From contig CM018036.1 in assembly GCA_008638375.1 (NCBI GenBank), positions 12,028,328 through 12,092,327 of the forward strand: a stretch of DNA of 64,000 bases, read 5' to 3'. Position 1 is the stretch's first letter; the number at the start of each line of letters is the position of its first letter. Positions 13,338 through 23,418 of the stretch are shown here, in pieces. Source of the DNA: Nyssa sinensis. Taxonomy: Eukaryota > Streptophyta > Magnoliopsida > Cornales > Nyssaceae. The translations under genes and the position numbers were made by a program. The notes beneath the pieces are model-generated. The model was not told the DNA's origin, searched no databases, and saw only the letters and a program-made list of their open reading frames with translations.

Positions 13338-16300
13338 ATAAAAATAGAGAAGAAGAGGAGAAAAAGAAGGAAGAAATTCAAAAAACGTGTCCAAAATGTG
13401 CCCTCAAATGTTTGGGATGTGTCCATAAAGTGTCCAAAATTCAAAAAAATAAGATACTTTTTTTCCACGTGTCCGTGTCCGTGTCCGACATATGTCTAAC
13501 ACAGATACATGAGACAAAATAGAGTGTCCGTGTTTCATAAGTTGCTATAAGTGATATGTTCTTTACCAGTATGAAAAGTGAAAATTAATCTACCATTTTT
13601 CTATAGGACTCTCATAAGATGTCCCTCAAGCATATCTATCTCATGTAGTCAATTATATTTACCATTAACCCTTCTTCACCTTTATCTCCTAGTGTTCAAA
13701 TGAATGTAGTTCCTTCACTGAATATGGCATGATCATCTCATAAGATTGACTTTTACTTTGATAGGTAATCAAAGTTCTGTTCCTCAGAGTGAGCTTGTAA
13801 AATGTTTCACCAATTTTAAATATAGAAATTTATGTTCTTGCAACTTGTCTTATTAAGTTTTTTTTTTTTTCTCTTTTTTTTTTCTTGACTACCCTTTTTG
13901 AAAGCAGACTTGCACTACGCGCAGGAAACACTTTTCTTACATGGTTAACTACGACGATATCTGAACTTAAGCAGGAAATTTTTGCATTTATAGGACAAGG
14001 TTTGTTGATCATGCTAGTTAGGTTAAAGAGCTAACATTCATAGACTATGACCGAGTTTATCAACTTCCTACCGAATTACTTATATGAGCCACCACTAATT
14101 ATACCACAATGTGGAGTAAGTGCTGTCCCATGTTTTGCATCCTACAACCATTTATACTCTAGTTGGCACTAATGCAAACATTTATTTGATTGCTTTCCTC
14201 ACTTCCATAAGGAAATTCACATCCTTCAACGCATAGCATATTATGTTCAGCAGATAAGAAATTAATTTTTTTTCTATCAACATTATGCACAAGGGACTTA
14301 GGGCCATGTGCGATGTTATGTGAAAAGTGTCATTATGATGGCAGGATTATTGATACTGTTAATGGATCCGCTGATATTATGTATAAGTTTCTATTTGGGA
14401 TCATAATAATGTGTGTGTATGAGTGTAGCAAATTACAAGAATGTGAATTGTAAATCTTCTTAGTGACTGTCTGACATTTCTGTTTTCAGCAGTGGATTCA
14501 CATGATAAAACTCTAATAAAGTTGCTGAAGTTCTCCAAGATTCTAACAGAAAGTAATTTGGAAATGAAAGTTTGGTTTGAATCTTGATGCAATCTAATTC
14601 AATATTAAATTTCAAAATTTTCTATTTTTGTTGGAAATGTGACACAATAACCCATTATTTCTCACATGAATAAATATTAAATTGTGTTATTTGGTTTTTT
14701 GTATTACAGCATGGACAAGAGTATATTAGGATCTAAACTGATAATTAAGTTTTACCTATGAAACACGTGAAAAACAGTAAGGTATACTTGGTAAATTCCT
14801 ATGTCATTTTAAATTCCAAAAATGTGCAGTGTGCTAATGTCTTCATTGTAATTGCGATTATCTGTTATGTAAAAATGCATATTTAATAATGATTTAGCCA
14901 TTTTCCACTCTGGTGAATTAGTAGAGAATCTAGAGATGCACATATGGTGTTGGATTTTAATTATTATCTACAGGTGGGTGTTGTAATGCACATGGTCAAT
15001 GCTAGTAGATCCATGAGGTGTTTCCTTAGGGGGACCAGTAGTAGTCCACTTGTACAATTTTCCAGCTTTTCTGAGGATAAGAGTGACAATGGTGATGGTG
15101 GGGGGATCCCAGTATTTTCATTTTGGTCAATTTCTTCTTTCGGTACGCTCATATTTGCAATTCATTTATGCTGCATCTACTTTTCTGGAACTTTAAGTCA
15201 TCAATTCACCATCCAAGTATACTGCCTCGTGAAATCTAGTTTTTCTGCCAAGTCACTGTTTGACGGTTTCAAATTGCTTTTTTGATAATAAGCAGTATCT
15301 TTTCATGTCACAATACTTCTCCATATTTTTTAAAAAGTAATGCACTTTTCATTTATATATAAAATGAAGTGCTTATGAAATTTGGCGAATCTTTATTTCA
15401 TCTATTTTTAAGTACAATGTGTTGAGCTTGTTAAATAACCTTAAGTGGTAAAAAGAGAAATTTAGATTTAAAAGATTGACTCAAGGAGTAATCCGAATGT
15501 TCTTTCGATTTCAGGCTCAAATTGAGCCAAATATTAAAGATTAGTTGAATTATGTGGATTCAATTCACGTGAAGCACTCAATGTCTCACAGATAAAACCA
15601 GCTTCATTGGTTAAAAACGAAGAAGTGGCAACATATTGTTGATATTGGACAAAGAACCATTGCACGGACAATATTTTGCAAATATTTCCAAACCTTGCGC
15701 GCTATATCCACATTTGGTCGCATAATATATTGACTTTCCTATTGAAGAGATGTCAACATGCAGTGCATATTCAAGGATTATCATGGTTGCTTATTGTTAG
15801 AGAGTATAATAATAAAGTTACACCCTCTCTAATAACTTAAGCTTTTAGATGAGTTGATTGTTTAACATGATATCAGAGTAGGCATAAGGTCTTGGGTTCA
15901 AATCTCACCGTTATCCTCATAATATGAATTGATGCACGTGTAGGTTCAGACTAGCTACACGTGAGGGTGCGTGTTAGAGAATATAATAAAAAAGTTACAC
16001 TTTCTCTAATAGCTTAAGCTTTTAGATGAGTTGGTTGTTTAACACTTGTAGAGAAATGTGATGTACTTCCTAGGAGTTGTGGAGTGGTCAAACCACCCAG
16101 TATTAAGGATGGATATATAGTGGTACTGAAGCTCTTATATGTAGCTAGACAAAAGAAAAGAGGACATCTAGATACAGCACAATATGTTGTTAATAAAATG
16201 AATGTTATGTTAGCAGGTCTGTTTCAAGAAAAAAAATCATGATATGATACATTATTTGGAACCATGTCTGTTACTGCTGGAATTTTTCTATCAAAGATTG

Positions 16301-18102
16301 CCAGATTCTTATTTTTAATGAATTATAACGTAATTATCTTTAAACTATTTCAGAGAATTTGGCAGAGGAGCTTGTTCAGATGTTTGCGTTGGAATTAAAT
16401 TTGAAGGTAAATGGCGATATCAGTTGTCTGTTATGAGATATTTATTTGGGAGTTTTTTTATTTGGCCCGGGGGGGCTGGATGTTCTCCAGATTACCTGCC
16501 TTAATTTGTGTATCTTCCCTCCACTTAATCTGGGATGTTAATGTGAATGGCAGCGGTTTCTTGTGGTGGAGTTGCTCTCCATCAGTTCTGAAGAAGTTCC
16601 AATCAATGAATTATGTTGGTCAGATGAGCTCTATCCTGGAGAATTTGATGATTTGAATATATGCTGCTTGTATTCCAAAGAAGATTGCAAGCCAGTTCTT
16701 CCAAAGATTAAAGGTTGGAAATCTGATTCAGCTACTGAACAATCTAACCATACACCAGGCCAAGAGGTATTACAGGTATTGGACTTCTCTGTATAACCTC
16801 AAAAATACCAAGTAGCTATATGTAGAGATGTACAGTGCATGTTTGTGTTAGAAGTTCAATCATTATTTAAATAAATGATGTGTATATGTTACATAATTGG
16901 AACATCTTGTGGTCCATTATTAAGCACTAGTTGCACCATAAGTAATGCTTTGGATGTTTCTTCGGATACATACACGACATCTGTGAACCAGTGCTTGGTA
17001 ATGAAGCAGGCAAGCGACCTTCCTGCTTTTTGGAGCAGGTATTGTACCAATTTTACCACTACCCAGAATACCCATTTCACTGATTCTCATTCGAAGAAAC
17101 TAGAGTTAAATATTAATTCCAAGTGTGTCCACTCTTGTCATCCTTGGAGTTCTCTTGGGGAGAGGAAGGTAATTGATCAATGTAACTAAACAAAACTTAG
17201 CAGAGATAAATCAAGGTAAGGAGCACACAATATGTGCACCCCACTCCTGTCACTTAACCATTTCTCTCGGACATGGGATGCATGCAAATGGAATGACCTA
17301 CCTCCATGTGAATCGAAGGACTCATTATTTGGGACCCAACCCAACCCAATTCAACTCAACTCAACACAACAAAGCCTTTATCCCAATTATTTGTAGACGC
17401 CTACATGAATCATGTCTCGCCATTCTACTCACTATATGGGATTCAAGAGTAATTTTTTCTGTTTGGGAGATAATGTGGTGTTCCAATATACTGATCTTGG
17501 ATCCTTATATTTGCAAATTTTTACAATGTTTAATATATAGTCAATTTTGAATCTCTCTATCACGCCCTCCCCAAGGATTCAAGAGTAATGTTCTGTTTGG
17601 GATTTGTTCTTCTTTTCTTTTTCTTTTTTTTGGTGTGGGAGGTGTGTGTGGAGGTGAGATAATGTGGTGTCCCAAGTCAACTGATCTTGGATATATATAT
17701 ATATATATATATTACTTATCTGGTAATTGTTCAAGTTGCAGGTTTATTTGACAACTTGGCTTGCAGAAGTGAACATAGATACGTACAGGTAAAAGTGGAA
17801 CCAAAATTTATTTTGAGCTAATTTAGAAATGTATATGTCTGAAACATAATTTGCAACTTTGGGTTGAACAATTATAGTTATGTTAAAATTGAACAATTAA
17901 ATTTTATCTCAATAATAGAATTTTCAATTCCTAATTTGTGAAGATCTTTTGCAGTGACCAGTCTAGGAAAATATTGATGCTTGTTACTGTAATTATCTTG
18001 GATGAATTGTCAAGAAAGTTTTAGTAACTCCATGTTTCTTTTCACAGGGTTAATGAAATATTTGCTGTTATTGGAGAGGAAATGCATGTTGCACTTTCTT
18101 GA
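7907..18102 (+). CDS. MPS1: MULTIPOLAR SPINDLE 1 / PRD2-like protein (tentative), eight coding exons
   Basis: Exons: 7907-8178, 8317-8401, 12561-12602, 14974-15142, 16354-16406, 16554-16775, 17742-17788, 18048-18102. Every junction keeps frame and gives about 314 residues. The N-terminus is Ser/Pro-rich, followed by RNQWSKLASYRQQW, then SDMPDIRKKASWKLLKQQ, VMHMVNASRSMRC, GDGGGIPVFSFWSISSF, LCWSDELYPGEFDDLN and the end WLAEVNIDTYR-VNEIF-GEEM. The charged, helix-prone stretches fit a coiled-coil protein. From memory these blocks resemble plant MPS1/PRD2, which is needed for meiotic double-strand-break formation and spindle organisation and is related to MEI4. I could not align it, so the name is tentative; the gene model is firmer. 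The first intron is GC-AG (8179-8316); all others are GT-AG. Introns 2-4 carry many transposon relics but no exon is broken. Confidence 0.72.
8222..8246. repeat. (TG)n microsatellite
   Basis: About 12 uninterrupted TG units inside the short first coding intron of the MPS1-like gene. The tract provides the only GT dinucleotides in this part of the intron, and none of them gives a good donor in the needed phase. Confidence 0.9.
8769..9175. mobile_element. Solo LTR in intron 2 of the MPS1-like gene
   Basis: The 407-bp block starts TGTTAGG and ends CCAACA, the inverted ends of an LTR. The flanking pentamers are CACGA on the left and CATGA on the right, one transition apart, and fit a 5-bp target duplication. 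It contains the phrase TTTACGTGGTTCACCC, common in copia-type LTRs, and a TATA-like CTATAAATACAT near 8,963. No primer-binding site or coding region follows, so it is a solo LTR left by recombination. Confidence 0.72.
9176..10079. other. Intron 2 sequence, mostly unassigned
   Basis: This is AT-rich intron sequence followed by a C/T-rich block (about 9,730-9,960, TCTTCTTCCC-type and CTGCTGCTG) that opens several overlapping reading frames only because of its composition. It directly precedes gypsy pol remnants and may be an LTR or leader of that element, but no LTR ends were found. Confidence 0.35.
10080..11235 (+). mobile_element. Decayed Ty3/gypsy pol (RT-RNase H to integrase)
   Basis: Read across several frameshifts and stops, the order is: end of reverse transcriptase (TGCLKKGSFNWTLEAEKFF), RNase H (HEALKYLNFQRNLNKRHVRW, SSFLQEYTFV), integrase N-terminal part (GARLRIPEGSHCEDLIHELQ, KPIALVEQRYFWPKLRR) and the integrase core edge (NTGLYT, NFVLGLPKTNWKVDS). 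These are hallmark chromovirus-type gypsy segments. The copy is dead, 5' truncated, and breaks off near 11,235. It lies in the sense orientation in intron 2 of the MPS1-like gene. Confidence 0.78.
11450..12151 (+). mobile_element. 5'-truncated LINE (non-LTR retrotransposon) 3' end
   Basis: Degenerate coding remnants include KTRAPLKVTFFAWTTSFDSI, VNHLLLHCPVARGMWNMLF and a downstream block with APLCLM-CLWKEHDLRIFEG. This is the conserved zinc-binding and C-terminal part of plant LINE reverse transcriptase ORF2. The copy ends in a poly(A) tract (12,139-12,151), as expected for target-primed insertion with 5' truncation. Its left boundary against the gypsy relic is not sharp and could lie as far left as about 11,240. 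Confidence 0.75.
13005..13545. mobile_element. Non-autonomous TIR element in intron 3
   Basis: The left end (AAGTACGGACACAGATACGACACGAC) and right end (read in reverse: TATGAAACACGGACACTC) are inverted copies of a GGACACG-rich terminus, and further inverted GTCCGTGTCCGTGTCC blocks lie inside. Elements with such serial ACGGACAC termini are common in plant genomes. It has no coding capacity. The target duplication was not found, so the superfamily is open (hAT or Mutator-like). A (TA)n(TG)n microsatellite lies inside at about 13,287-13,337. Confidence 0.5.
13287..13337. repeat. (TA)n(TG)n compound microsatellite
   Basis: About 13 TA units run directly into about 12 TG units, in intron 3 of the MPS1-like gene. 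Confidence 0.9.
15795..16044 (+). mobile_element. TRIM/SMART miniature LTR retrotransposon
   Basis: Two 73-bp direct repeats (15795-15867 and 15972-16044) begin TGTTAGAGA and end TTTAACA. Directly after the first comes TGATATCAGAGTAGG, one change from the standard TGGTATCAGAG primer-binding site for initiator-Met tRNA. The flanking pentamers are CTTAT (15790-15794) and CTTGT (16045-16049). The whole element is only 250 bp and non-coding. It sits in intron 4 of the MPS1-like gene. Confidence 0.85.
16875..17189 (+). other. Open reading frame inside intron 6 of the MPS1-like gene, status unknown
   Basis: A 104-codon frame with normal-looking amino-acid composition (TSCGPLLSTSC, KQASDLPAFWSRYC, SCHPWSSLGERK) lies between exons 6 and 7 and ends near a GAGGAAG|GTAATT donor-like site. 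It could be an unannotated alternative exon, an old exon, or chance. No family is recognised. Confidence 0.25.
17440..17690. repeat. Local direct duplication
   Basis: The phrases GATTCAAGAGTAA, TTCTGTTTGGGA, GATAATGTGGTGT and CTGATCTTGGAT occur twice in the same order, once at about 17,441-17,501 and again at about 17,576-17,690, with an insertion in the second copy. The second copy is followed by an (AT)n tract (17,691-17,711). Confidence 0.65.
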
Positions 18103-18874
18103 TGTTGCTTCTTTGGTAGTGACAGTAGGAGAAGAGCAGTACACTGGAAATACATTTACATACGTTTGACCAATATTGACAAGTTCCTGAATGGTTGTTC
18201 CATGAAGATTAATAATCTTTAGATGTTGGAAGTCACGGGATCTGAACATCCCATGAACTCGAAGTTTGATGATCGTATGTGGGAATTTTGCTACAAAATC
18301 TTGAGGTAAGTCAATGTTACTGGTGAGACGTAAACAACGAGGGTGTCAAAGTTTATTTAATTAGATTACCACATTAAGTATACTTTTCTACTGTAATTTC
18401 ATTTATCAAATTGTTACAAAAATACCCTGCTGTAGTTTCATTTGTCGAACTATTGCAAAAATCATATTGCATTCTTTTCAAATTGTTCACAAGACTGCAA
18501 TATAATTCTAAATGTTAAGAGTTGACAGTTGGCAACATGGGATTAAAGAGAATTGGGGATTAGTGTCATTTCCTGATCTTACTTTTGATCACAGTTTCAT
18601 TACAATTAAGTGGACTAGAGATGAACTATTGAGCTTGCAATAAGAATTGACTGGATGACAGTTTGGGTTTTGCAAATGCTATCAAAGATTGCCTCAGATA
18701 CATTTGCTGACCCCAAAAGTAGTAAAACTCCATGGAAAGATGTTTGCTTTCAATGTTTTCATAAGCATGATGTACAATTGCTGTTTGACACATCTGTTTT
18801 GTGGTTATATATTGATTAATTGTAGGCTTAAACTCGTCTGAATGTAGAATCCCCGAACATGGGGGATGACTAGC

Positions 18875-20001
18875 TGTTAGCCCCTTGAAGGGTTGACACG
18901 GCCATGGCATTGGTGAGCCTCAGCCAATGCCAGGCCAGGTGGGGGTGGTTGTCCGAGCACCTTTACTTGAAAATCGAGTACATTGGAACTCTTTTCCGGA
19001 CTTGGAATTACATTCACGAGTGGAATGGCATTCGGGAGTGGGAATGATATTCTAAGGTTGGGTTGTCTTGAAGGATTTGTACTTAGGCGCAGATGGACGC
19101 ACCACTTGGGCAACGAAGTGTTAAGGCAATGCCTTCGGTGAACAGCTTGGCGCATGGGTTGCCTTTGGCAAGGCCAATGCGCACAAGAAGAAGAACTGGT
19201 TTTCTGCAAGGGGTTGTGTCTACTCGGGTCAGGTTGATAAATCTTCATAAGACATATATAGGGGGCAGTACCCCCTTGAAGCGCCCATGGGCGAGGTGCC
19301 CATGCGGCGTGCCCATGCGGCGTGCGCAGGCAGCGTGCCCATGCGGCGTGCCCGTGCGGCGTGCGCATGAGGGCGTGCGCATGCAGAGTGCGCATGCGGA
19401 GTGCGCATGCAGCGTGCGCATGCGGCGTGCGCATGCGTCTCCAAGCCTTGGCACCTACGGGGCAAGGCGTGTTGCTATTGAGGCGCTGATGCAAGGCGGC
19501 AGCATCACATGCGGCGACAGTGCTGGACGAGCGGAATCCAAGTCCGCCAAGGAAAAGGGAACCGTAGGCGCAATCCTAGTCCAACTAGGAAAAGGACTCC
19601 AAGTCCGTCTAGAAAAGGGAAGCGGTGTGACATGCTGGCGCAATCCTAGTCCGTCTAGGAAAAGGAAACCGTGTGAGGGTTTGCCTATAAATACAATGTA
19701 ATTGGGAAGGGTGGAGACAGATAGAAGAGAGCGTGTTCTCTTGTCTCGCACCCCTTTTGGCTTTGTATTCCTTTGTATTCGTTTGTGAGTATTGTGAATA
19801 AAAGGTTGGGAAAGTGATTCCTGTAAATCTGTGTGCCTCTTTGTGTGCTAGAGTATTCTCTCTTACAAGCCTCTTAGTGTGAGTGTGATTGTTTGGCTGA
19901 CTAAGACAGCGTCTTAGTGCCGCACAAGGCAGAAAATTCAGGAACGAATTTAGACCCTGTGACACTAGCCACCATTGCGTATAGGCCGGTGGTGTGTAAC
20001 A
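18875..20001 (+). mobile_element. Solo LTR with GC-rich tandem repeat array
   Basis: The block starts TGTTAGCC and ends TGTAACA, matching inverted LTR ends. The flanking pentamers are CTAGC (18870-18874) and CTAGG (20002-20006). Inside are a TATA box (CCTATAAATACA at about 19,683) and an AATAAA at about 19,798 downstream of it, the expected U3-R layout for plus orientation. The U3 part carries roughly twelve 12-bp units of the type GCGTGCGCATGC (about 19,286-19,438). Open frames across it come from the repeat composition and are not host genes. Confidence 0.72.
19286..19438. repeat. 12-bp GC-rich tandem repeat (GCGTGCGCATGC type)
   Basis: About 12 imperfect units, with variants GTGCCCATGCGGC, GTGCGCATGCGGC and GTGCGCATGCAGA. 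The runs are largely alternating purine-pyrimidine, and the GC content is far above the surrounding sequence. The array lies within the U3-like part of the solo LTR at 18,875-20,001. Confidence 0.85.
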
Positions 20002-20114
20002 CTAGGTACTGTTTGCTAGTACCTTTTTTGTATTAAAAAAAAAAAAATAGTGTTTTGTTTACATCAATTCTTATAAATTCGATTATCCCTAATTAATTTG
20101 TTCTCATACATGCA

Positions 20115-20317
20115 TACATCCGAAGGGTTGGCTCAGTCATTCCGTGTTAGTGCCTAATGAAGCATCAATTTTGGGGTTCGACTCTGACTAGAATAATATC
20201 AATTTCTTTGAGGTCACACTTGTGGTCGTAAGTCCAAAGTTAATTGACCTGTTTGAGAAGGCATTTGGCGTAAGTCTCGGGATTAGTTGATACACTCGGT
20301 TATCAAAAAAAAAAAAA
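20115..20317 (+). mobile_element. tRNA-derived SINE
   Basis: The 5' part has an A-box-like TTGGCTCAGTCATT and a B-box GGTTCGACTC (about 20,174-20,183) at RNA polymerase III promoter spacing. The 3' part includes TCTCGGGATTAGTTGATAC, typical of widespread angiosperm SINEs, and ends in TTATC plus poly(A) (20,303-20,317). A target duplication was not obvious. Confidence 0.72.
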
Positions 20318-21543
20318 ATGTTATGTTTTTTAAATATCTATCTCAAATTTTACATTTCAAATAACGTGTCAAAATAATATTAACAGTGCAATAAGTAATT
20401 AATATGTCACAGTAAAATTCTGTCATGTTATTGATACATCATTTAAGAAATTAATTTGAAATAGGTTTTTTAATGTTTAGCACTACTCTATTTTTATATA
20501 CACTTGAATGTGCTTATACATCCATAAACGTGTAGATGTATGTATATTTAAATCATACTGTATCTATTCAATTAAAATTTATTTTATCTTTGAAAAATGA
20601 TCTAAACAGACCTACCCAAAAAAAAAGGTTAAAATCGCTTTTTAGAGTTAGTTGTGTAAAAATTACAAAATTGATTTTATCAAATGGTACATAAATAAAT
20701 AAATAAAAATTTGGTTAAGTTCAAAACAAATTAAAAATTTTCATTTATTTACTTTTCCATTTTATCCATTTTCATTTTCGTGTTTTACATTATCTACCCC
20801 TCTCAACCAAGATTGATAAGTGATTTTTGAATTAGAGATGACTGACAATGGAAATCAGAATTACAATAATATTTAACTTAGATAAATTATGCAACTTAGT
20901 GGCCAAAAGTAGCAAACTTCTGAATTAAAAAAATCCCTTCCAATATAACTTTTAACTTTTTTTATTTTCAAATAAATACTGATTAAAATCTTAAATTTAT
21001 TTTTATATAAAAAAAGTTCTTTAAAAAAATTGGTCAAATAAAAATACAAAAATAAAATAAATAAATGAAAGGGACAGTTTTATTATTTAAAAAAAAATTG
21101 ATTAGAAGAAATATTTAGAAAAGTCAATAATTGTTAGAAAATTTGGGAGATCAGTTTAATTTACCATTTTTGTTTCATTCTTCTAAGTTTTCTTCCTAAT
21201 TTTTTTCATCTTATTACTGCGTTTTAGGTCTCGAATGCACATTTCTATAGCATTCTCTGGGTCCATATATCTAAAGACAAAATAATATCTCTGAAAGTGT
21301 GGTGAAGTGAACTCAATAACGATACTTCTATCAATGAAGAGTCTGAGGAGAGAATCAAAAAAGAGGCAAAGGAAGGAAAAAAGAAAGAATTAAAGCAACA
21401 CACATAAGGGCACAATTTTATATGGAAGTGCAACAAAGAAGCCATGACAATATAGGTATGGAGACATAAAGTGCACCATGCACTACACACTATTTGGACG
21501 AGACAGAGTTCGATAAGGGTTTGCTTGTCTTTTTCATGGGAAA
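20318..21543. other. Intergenic, AT-rich
   Basis: No gene is seen. The part from about 20,880 to 21,170 is a copy of the AT-rich MITE-like family (ends GATAAATTATGCAACTTAGTGG and ATCAGTTTAATTTACC; internal TAAATTTATTTTTATAT). The rest is unassigned. Confidence 0.5.
20880..21170. repeat. AT-rich MITE-like repeat, copy B
   Basis: Shares internal blocks (ATCTTAAATTTATTTTTATAT, AAAGGGACAGTTTTATTA) with copies A and C, partly in inverted orientation, and ends in a TTTAATTTACC-type terminus like that of copy A. Non-coding. Confidence 0.4.
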
Positions 21544-21970
21544 TTAGGCTTCCCGACGACGTAGACGTGCAGGACACATACTACAACAGAAACAGAACCC
21601 AAAAAAACTTGGGCCATAATTTCGAGGCTTTGCTGGGAATTTGATGTATCCAAAGTTACTGCAATAGTACTCATAGTTGATTTTATAGCACGGTGGTGAT
21701 GGTGGCAGCTGCGGATGCAGAGGATTGTACCAGCTGCAGTTTCCATTCCGGCGAAACACAAAATCTCATTTCGTATAGTTTAGGGTCACCATGCCTGTCT
21801 TTGTTGCATTGCAATTGGGTAACCAAGTTTGTTTTTATTTTTAATGGCTTCTGTGAAATGATTGGGCAAGTAATATGTGCCCGTTGTCGTTGGAGATGGC
21901 CCTGTAATTTCATGAATTTCAATTAGAAATGATAACACTTGAAACCCAGAAACAATGAAACAATAAATAC

Positions 21971-22001
<31 letters not shown>

Positions 22002-22442
22002 AACAATTTATACCACTGCTACGAAACGTTTCAACCAAGCTGCGTTTGGTGAGAAGCCAATCAATTTCCATCTTGATTTTGATGACATTAGTAAAGTAGT
22101 CCTCAGGTTGCAGCGCCAAGCAACGGCCATGCTTTCTCCATTCATATTGCCAAAATTTGAAATTTGTGTAGCCTATTATATGACTAGGCCAAGTTTGGTT
22201 TAAACTAGCCTCAATTCTTCTCAACTGCAGCAGAAGAAACAAGTGAAAAAAGAGGTCGAATGGCCACAAGCCATGCACAGTAAAGTCTTGAGGAATTGAT
22301 GGCAAGCAATTGGCTCCGTTGTTACAGAATGAATAGAGCAACTGTAAAGCCGATTTGTAGAATTCTACAGTGCGTCTGCTGCTCCCCCCATGCAAGGGAC
22401 AACAAGAAGTAGACACAGGAGAATGGTGACTAAAGCTTTCAT
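21544..22442 (-). pseudogene. RNase T2 (S-like RNase) pseudogene, copy 1
   Basis: A secreted endoribonuclease of the RNase T2 family, now broken. Reading from the ATG (complement 22440-22442): a good signal peptide (MKALVTILLCLLLVV-), then a frameshift near 22,370; the first catalytic block FTVHGLWPF (about 22,258-22,285); RRIEASLNQTWPS; the second block FWQYEWRKHGRC (about 22,122-22,160); and DYFTNVIKIKMEIDWLLTK. Downstream remnants are LVTQLQCNKDRHGDPKLYE, then CSWYNP and CYKINYEYYCSNFGYIKFP. Both active-site His are still encoded. At least three single-base frameshifts (near 22,370, 21,836 and 21,744) separate the parts, and a (TA)n/(ATAC)n tract interrupts the middle, possibly in a former intron. 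Not expected to give an active enzyme. Confidence 0.82.
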
Positions 22443-22498
22443 TTTGTCTTTAATTAAGACACACGTACAACCCCTCTTATTTAAAGGAACTAATTCAT

Positions 22499-22502
<4 letters not shown>

Positions 22503-22549
<47 letters not shown>
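22503..22549. repeat. (CT)n microsatellite
   Basis: About 23 uninterrupted CT units, just upstream of the RNase T2 pseudogene start on its strand. Confidence 0.95.
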
Positions 22550-22551
<2 letters not shown>

Positions 22552-22979
22552 GATCACAACTCTGAATGCTAATAGAGATTTAGGATATCTGAGCAAGTAT
22601 TTATACACACATGCATCATGCATGCCTGCATAGGTACTTCCAACTCTTTTAAGTGAAATAACTTAACCACTTCCTATTACGCAATGTAAGCAATAGAGAG
22701 GGGTCACGTCAGTTTCCTTTGTGTGGCCTCATAGTCTGAAGTGTAGTTTAATTTCAAAAACATAATAACTCATACAAAGACAAATGCAAGCATCCTAGAA
22801 AAAACAATGAAAGAGACAATTTTATATAAAAGTGCAACCAGAAGTACCGACAAAACTCGAAGCAGATTGTGAGGTAAGTATTTGTCATACTGCATTCTCG
22901 AGTTTAAATTTCATCGAAAATAATGATCTCTTTAGAATCATCTCTCGTTAGGCGATTGAAAATTACAATTGATAGAATC

Positions 22980-23418
22980 ATTATTGGATTATGAACGAAC
23001 AAACAAAAAAAAAAAGTAATAATGTCGGAAACGCAGGCTGTGCCGGGAATTGGATCTTTCTATATAAAAAAAGATTTCATCTCGTGAAAACACAAAATCT
23101 CCGTTGCAATTGGGTTACCAAATTTGTTTTCCTTTTAATGGCTTCTGGAAAATCATTAGTTAAGTCAGATTTGCTTGTTTGGAGTTTGCCCTGGAATTTC
23201 AATTAGAAATGGTAACTCCTGAAATGGAAAAAGAATGAAGCTATATGGTCCATTAAAACTAGGACACAGATAAGAAGAAGTTATTTCTATTTGATTTGGA
23301 GTCAAGTATTATATATATATATATATATATAATATAATATACAACAACTTTTGAACCAAGCTGCGTTTGGTGAGAAGCGAATCTATCTCAATCTTGATTT
23401 TGATGACATTACTAGGGG
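22980..23418 (-). pseudogene. RNase T2 pseudogene, copy 2 (3' half only)
   Basis: A second copy of the 3' part of the neighbouring RNase T2 pseudogene. On the minus strand it shows NVIKIKIEIDSLLTKRSLV, then the AIKRKTNLVTQLQ block joined directly to RFCVF, missing about 15 residues present in copy 1. It keeps frame at the site where copy 1 is shifted, which shows that the shift in copy 1 is secondary. Homology stops abruptly at about 23,418 (TTTGATGACATTA), just where copy 1 continues into the KHGRC block, so the 5' half with both catalytic histidines is absent. Confidence 0.75.

Noticed and set aside
19093..19701. Long open frames on both strands (up to about 200 codons) in the GC-rich region
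   Set aside because: They lie inside a solo LTR, overlap on both strands, and come from a 12-bp tandem repeat with no stop codons in several frames.
21245..21543. Minus-strand frame downstream of the RNase T2 pseudogene
   Set aside because: It shows no similarity to the RNase T2 C-terminus and no domain; probably flanking sequence.
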